From Apostichopus californicus (taxonomy: Eukaryota > Echinodermata > Holothuroidea > Aspidochirotida > Stichopodidae): a DNA stretch of 54,289 nucleotides. Made by a program: the position numbers and the translations under genes. The stretch covers positions 1-54,289 of the forward strand of contig JAIPMN010000214.1 in NCBI GenBank assembly GCA_020650975.1, written 5' to 3'. Every line of letters starts with the position of its first letter. Within the stretch, counting starts at the first letter, position 1. Below the pieces are notes generated by a model that saw only the letters and a list, made by a program, of their open reading frames with translations, searched no databases and was not told where the DNA came from. Below are positions 49,881 to 54,289 of the stretch, piece after piece.

Positions 49881-51460
49881 GTAAGTTTTGTGAACATTAA
49901 CTTACTAAACATATCATGGGTAGCTTGTGGAATGTACTATGTTTCTATCATTGAAAATCCAAACTGGAATGCTATCAATTGAAACCCAAACTAATTCTCT
50001 CATTAACGGTCTCCTAAAAACCGGCCTTGCCTGCTACGATCTGTTGTACAGCACCTTTCAATTCCTAGAAGATTCTAATAAATGTTGTAATATACGACAT
50101 TTTTGTTTATGCAAACTTGTTTATCTCCATGTAACCCAATCAGCTTTCAGATTATGTTGTTGTGATGTTCGTTGGAAGTACATGACTCTTCTAATCCATT
50201 GATTTATCTAAAGCAGTCGTGTATATGCCGTCCCAGTCCCCCAGACTGGCGTGTACAGTTTGACCGATCTTTCTTAGACTGTCCCGGTTACACTCTCCAC
50301 CTTATCTGTATGTTTTACTCGCTTAGTCATCAGTTGATTAAAAGTTATCAGAGAATATAACAGTCCGGATGATTATATTGGTTTGTAGCTTTCGTCTATG
50401 ACTAAATTGAACGTTAGTCACGTTTAAATAAAATCAGGGAAGAGTCGATCTTGGCTCGTAATGGCTCCAAAGAAAATTATCTGGCTCACGGTGACTTGAG
50501 AAAATGATGCCAGTGTTTGTCGCAAGTTTCTGTAGAAAGTGTGACTGAAAGTTGTTACTCTGTCAGCCGTATTATGATTTATTAATATGATTCAGGCATT
50601 CTGTTTATATCTTTTTGCCATTTAACATCGACTTTCTTTATCATAGGATTTTATTTATAAGTGGAGAGCATGTCAGAAATATTTTTCATGTGTATGGTTA
50701 CATATCGTAAAAAGTTCATAAGGTAAAAGGACCTTTCGGATATATATTGGTGCTAGCTATTTTGGTAGTCTTTGCTGAATTGGATATTTCCATATATTTA
50801 AAAGAGAATTTTAGGGGTAAAACCTAGAATTGAATAGAAAAGTAGTGAACTAAATCAGCTTGTTTGTCTAGATGATTAAAATGTACCTCTAGTAATGTTT
50901 AGAAGATCAACTGTTTGTAATATTTCTCAAACCAAAACACACAGTAAGATTCACCTTTTGAATACTTTTTATATTTTGTTTGTGTTTCTTGTTTGCTAAT
51001 AGACAAAGTTTCCGTTCTTTCAATATAGGTTGATTTAGTTATGAGCATATTCTGGATTATTTTTGTTCTGATTGTGTTTTTTCGGTATGTGGCTGCTCGT
51101 TTAAATTGTGTGAATTTTAAAAGGACAGTTTGTGCAACTTTGTGAAATTTTTTTGTCTCATGTAAAGCCATAGCAAATATTCATCTTAACCATTAGAGAG
51201 CAGTGGCGGCTGGGACTAGCTAGATGCATAGTAAACTAAGAGTATAAAGCCAGCTGATAAAAAAATAAAAACAATTGTATTGGTAATTCATATCATACAT
51301 TCTTACTCAAAAGAATGGAAACTTTCTCTATTAGCAAAACAGGAAACCATTAACAAAATATAATACATATTCAAAAGGTGAGTCTAAATGTATTTTTCGT
51401 TTGAGAAATCTGACCAACAGTAGATTAGAGCAATATCATTCATTGATGGTGATCAAATTT

Positions 51461-51955
51461 ACATTCTCCATTTGGTAAGAAATTACAACTAATCACCTAC
51501 ACCACACAGCATATACCAGTATGTCAATTGCTAGGTGATTACAGTAGTGGCTTTCATTGTACAGCATATACAATGATACATACTAGTAGGTGATTACATT
51601 CACCATAAGGTAAGTGTTTACAATGAATCACCTATGTCACACAGTATATATGTATATCTACTGCTAGGTGATTATGGTAGTGGCTTTCATTGTAAGTACT
51701 GCGTATAAAATGATACATATTAGTAGGTGATTACATTCTCCATAAGGTACAGGTAAGTGATTATTATCAATCACCTATGTCACACAGCATATATTAGTAT
51801 ATCTACTGCTAGGTGATTATGGTAGTGGCTTTCATTGTACAGCATATCAAATGATACATACTAGTAGGTGATTAAATTCTCCTTAAGGTAAGTGATTATT
51901 TATCAATCACCTATGTCACACAGCATATATTAGTATATCTACTGCTAGGTGATTG
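51461..51955. repeat. 135-144-bp tandem array just before exon 5
   Basis: About 3.5 units share aatcacctatgtcacacag, catatattagtatatctac, tgctaggtgatta, tggctttcattgta, atgatacatactagtagg and ccataaggtaagtg. The word aatcacct recurs near 51490, 51625, 51769 and 51905. Within each unit aatcacct and aggtgatt are inverted, so units can form hairpins. The array ends 35 bp before the exon 5 acceptor. Confidence 0.9.
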
Positions 51956-51990
51956 CATGCCCCTTTTTTTACAAAACTTCTCTTTTACAG

Positions 51991-52176
51991 GGAATTCTTG
52001 GATAGCTTGCCCTGCTCCCTGTCTCTTAAACTGGACCCTTCCTCTCCACCAAGCTGCGTTGCGTAGTGACTCAGCGATGATATGTAGACTTATAGAAGAG
52101 AAGACAGACCCCAACGTCTGTGACGACAAAGATGGCTCCACACCTTTATTTGTCTCTGCTTTGGTAGGCAGTGATG
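51991..52176 (+). CDS. CTTNBP2: CTTNBP2-like protein, exon 5 (first ankyrin-type repeat)
   Basis: The exon starts after ctcttttacag and ends at GATG|GTAAGT, a strong donor. It is 186 nt and phase 1 at both ends. It encodes NSWIACPAPCLLNWTLPLHQ, then AALRSDSAMICRLIEEKTDP, then NVCDDKDGSTPLFVSALVGSD. LPLHQAAL, LIEEKTDPNVCD and DGSTPLF fit the ankyrin consensus (TPLH.AA, L...GADPN..D, DG.TPL). In vertebrate CTTNBP2 the ankyrin block follows the proline-rich region in the same order, with PAPLAGRPTLLQQAA at its start resembling PAPCLLNWTLPLHQAA here. Ankyrin repeats mark CTTNBP2 as against the shorter vertebrate CTTNBP2NL. The gene continues beyond the window with further ankyrin repeats expected. 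Confidence 0.85.
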
Positions 52177-53824
52177 GTAAGTAATAGTCAAAACCTTTCT
52201 TAAAATAGCTGTTTGCTTCTGCTTGGCCAACAATCCCTGAGCAATTTGATGGAACCCTTAAAGACTACTTAACACAAGAATATTGTGGTTTATCAAATTA
52301 TTTAGACTCACCTATAGACTTGTTTGCCAATTGAAAGTTTGTAAGTGTATATAACTGCTTTGGATTCTAATAATTTGGTCACCCAGATATTATTTCAGAT
52401 CAATCATAAATATGGAAAATCAGAAACTTAAGCAAGATGTTTGGTCTCTTGTCATCATTAGATGTACTGGACATATTTGACTAGTTGATTAATCATAGCA
52501 CAGGAATTGTGACAAACTTGATAAATATCCTGAATTAAGAGATGTTGTTTAAATTATTACCCATAGTGCATCTGTGAAGCTCTGCTCAAAATTCAGCAGC
52601 AACATAATCAGATCAGTTGCTAAGGGTCGATTCAAATCTTTCTGGTTCTGTCTCTCTGCCTTCAAAACCATAGTTGGCCTGTAGGTACCAAGTGTGAATG
52701 ATTTGTAGTTGCATGTAACGGTAATACGTACCTTTTACTAGAGTTAATGGAAACTATTATGTGTACTGTATATCAATCCTGTAATTTATTGCATTGTGTT
52801 TCGTTTCACGCATGGATATCTCTCTTCCATTTAGGCCTAAAGGTTGCAAGGTATTGGGTGCTATCTAATTATCTTTCACACTCGAACATATTTGCAATAA
52901 AAATTCCAGAATGGTCTTTCAAATGAGAAGAATAAATCTCTCTGTGTGAGTGATCAGGACTTTAGTTCATCTCTTTATGTTCGCTCCATATCTCATGTCC
53001 CATGACCTAGATATATTCAGTTATAAACAGACAAAGGAGGGCCATACTTTTGCCATCCATCCATCCATCCCTCTCCCTCCCCCCCCCCCCTGCTCTCGGC
53101 ACATCTACAATGAAATCATGAGATAGAATTGTACTTTGAATTCATTCAGAGGGTATTTTGGGGGATAAGTAAGAACAGGGTGAATGAGGTAAATGATTAG
53201 TCTTGAAGGTTGGAAAATCCTCAAGCCCATCTGAAGTGAAATATGTATGTGAAGCAACATATAGTTTCTTACAAATCAAACCATCTTCTTCTATATTTAT
53301 TGACTCTTTAGACAAAAATTCCACTCTCTATGTTTACATTGGCAATTTCAAGTACTGTTTACTGACTTTCTTGATATATTTTTCATCTTACGATGTAAAA
53401 AAAAAAACTTTATGATCCGTGAGTCATCATCTTCAGATATGTAACTTGCCAGTGTCCAATTTTTTAACACCACTTAAAATTAGATTTATGGGACTTTTCC
53501 AAAAAGCTATCATCAGCAGATACAAGTAATAGAAGTTGTTTTATGTTTCTGTAAAAAAAAAAATTATTATGAAAAATGATGTGATTATCAATGAAGGTGA
53601 TCTTAGTATTGCCAATCATCACCATTTATCTCAAAGTTTATCTTGATTATTCCACTGATGACCAGTGAGAAACAGATATGAAATATAAAGAGTTGTCATT
53701 TTTCCCATTTTCAAATCATCTTTTACTTCCTGTTGTGTGTCATTGCCTGAGGTGGATCTAAACTGATGATTTAAGATTAGCTTCCAACTTAAAGTAACAT
53801 GTATAATACTTAATATGCGTTTTT

Positions 53825-53871
53825 GGTTCCTTGCTTTTTGCAAAGCAAGGAACCTATGCATTCAACTTGGC

Positions 53872-53908
<37 letters not shown>

Positions 53909-54289
53909 ACGCTTGGCTTGTGTACACGATATCTCAATAAGGAAATGATGTATCATGATCAAACTTGGTGGGTGGATAGCCCATAGTAAGAGGAAGATCC
54001 CTATTGTTTTTGGAGCCCGCAAAGGTCACCAAAGGTCAGTTAGATGCCAAAAACCAATATATTACAAACAGCAATAACTCCCATTGACAGGGTCCGACAT
54101 GGTTGATATTTTGGGAGTAGTTGTGAATGGGGTAAGGGATCGTTTCCAAACATAACGGTAATGTGATCGAAGGTCAACATAGGTCAATTAATGATAAAAA
54201 ACTAGTATTTTTGCGATAACTTGAGAACGAAATGTCCGTTAGGGTTGGGAGTTGCTTCAATGTAATCCAATTGTCGACCCGCATCTGGG
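53825..54289. repeat. Dispersed-repeat-like element opening with a perfect hairpin; incomplete
   Basis: A perfect inverted repeat (13-bp arms ggttccttgcttt / aaagcaaggaacc, loop TTGC, 53825-53854) is followed by a (TG)14 microsatellite. Then comes unusual sequence with repeated polite variants of gataacttgagaacgaaatg, caaacttggtgggtgg and aaaggtca motifs (caaaggtcaccaaaggtcag, cgaaggtcaacataggtcaa). Its base composition differs from the adjoining intron. This looks like one end of a transposable element that continues past the window, but I cannot name its class. Confidence 0.5.
53875..53902. repeat. (TG)14 microsatellite
   Basis: Fourteen uninterrupted TG units, lying 20 bp after the hairpin at 53825-53854. 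Confidence 0.97.

Larger units (their letters stand above)
35184..51990 (+). other. CTTNBP2: Intron 4 (about 16.8 kb)
   Basis: From the exon 4 donor to ttttacag at 51990. It is AT-rich, with no recognisable gene on either strand. It contains an assembly gap, several local duplications, three related hairpins, one hAT-like element and one candidate cassette exon, listed separately. Stretches 35870-37000, 37230-39840, 40180-42370, 42900-46240, 46450-48660 and 49900-51460 show only AT-rich sequence with short C or G runs (36326, 44649, 46050, 47240, 48340, 49431). Confidence 0.75.
52177..54289 (+). other. CTTNBP2: Start of intron 5, running off the window
   Basis: Follows the GATG|GTAAGT donor. 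AT-rich with a (CATC)n plus C12 tract near 53056-53090, several A runs and a repeat element at the right edge. No further exon with a good acceptor, open frame and ankyrin-like product was found before 54289. Confidence 0.75.

Noticed and set aside
50645..50720. Possible phase 0 exon after tttatcatag ending at a GTAAAA donor
   Set aside because: The frame meets a TAA just before the donor and the product has no resemblance to the family. It would not solve the phase mismatch before exon 5.
51201..51230. CAGTGGCGGCTGGG resembling a hAT end
   Set aside because: No partner inverted end and no 8-bp duplication could be found nearby, so it is not called as an element.

Overview
This window looks like animal (metazoan) nuclear DNA. 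It is AT-rich, almost entirely non-coding, full of small tandem repeats and short transposon relics, and has a 10-base run of N typical of a draft assembly. It holds one recognisable gene, on the + strand: a CTTNBP2-type (cortactin-binding protein 2) gene spread over at least five exons. The protein resembles the vertebrate CTTNBP2/CTTNBP2NL family but is clearly diverged, so an invertebrate is likely. A marine deuterostome such as an echinoderm (possibly a sea cucumber) is my guess from the overall look, not something the sequence proves. I see no bacterial, viral or phage gene, no CRISPR array, no rRNA and no tRNA.

Gene layout: exon 1 (start ATG at 4327, ends 4425), a 22 kb intron, exon 2 (26768-27004), exon 3 (27979-28086), a 5.1 kb intron, the large exon 4 (33224 to 35183, or possibly 35059), a roughly 16.8 kb intron, and exon 5 (51991-52176), which encodes the first ankyrin-type repeat. 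The gene runs off the right edge. Exons 1-3 and the first part of exon 4 encode the N-terminal CortBP2 coiled-coil region. The rest of exon 4 encodes a Ser/Pro-rich disordered region with SH3-ligand-like prolines. The acceptor at 4316-4317, only 9 nt before the ATG, means at least one 5' non-coding exon lies upstream and is not identified. A well-formed 66-nt candidate cassette exon sits at 49815-49880.

Introns and flanks hold the rest. Three non-autonomous DNA transposons have 8-bp target-site duplications and inverted ends, as in the hAT superfamily (3008-3364, 7988-8618, 48667-49038). One or two elements are flanked by TTAA, as in piggyBac (4887-5247, candidate 17161-17832). There is a dispersed inverted-repeat family with about six copies, and an insertion flanked by 16-bp direct repeats (16375-16725). 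At least a dozen minisatellites or local duplications are present. Two of these arrays lie just upstream of 3' splice sites (before exons 4 and 5) and one just after the exon 2 donor.

I do not see convincing evidence for a new multi-gene biological system. The items most worth checking are the array of 5'-splice-site-like units before exon 4, the trio of related hairpins at 39.9-40.2 kb whose stems differ by paired changes, the hAT-like element whose ends are made of tandem 17-bp repeats, and the two alternative ends of exon 4, one of which could give an ankyrin-less protein.
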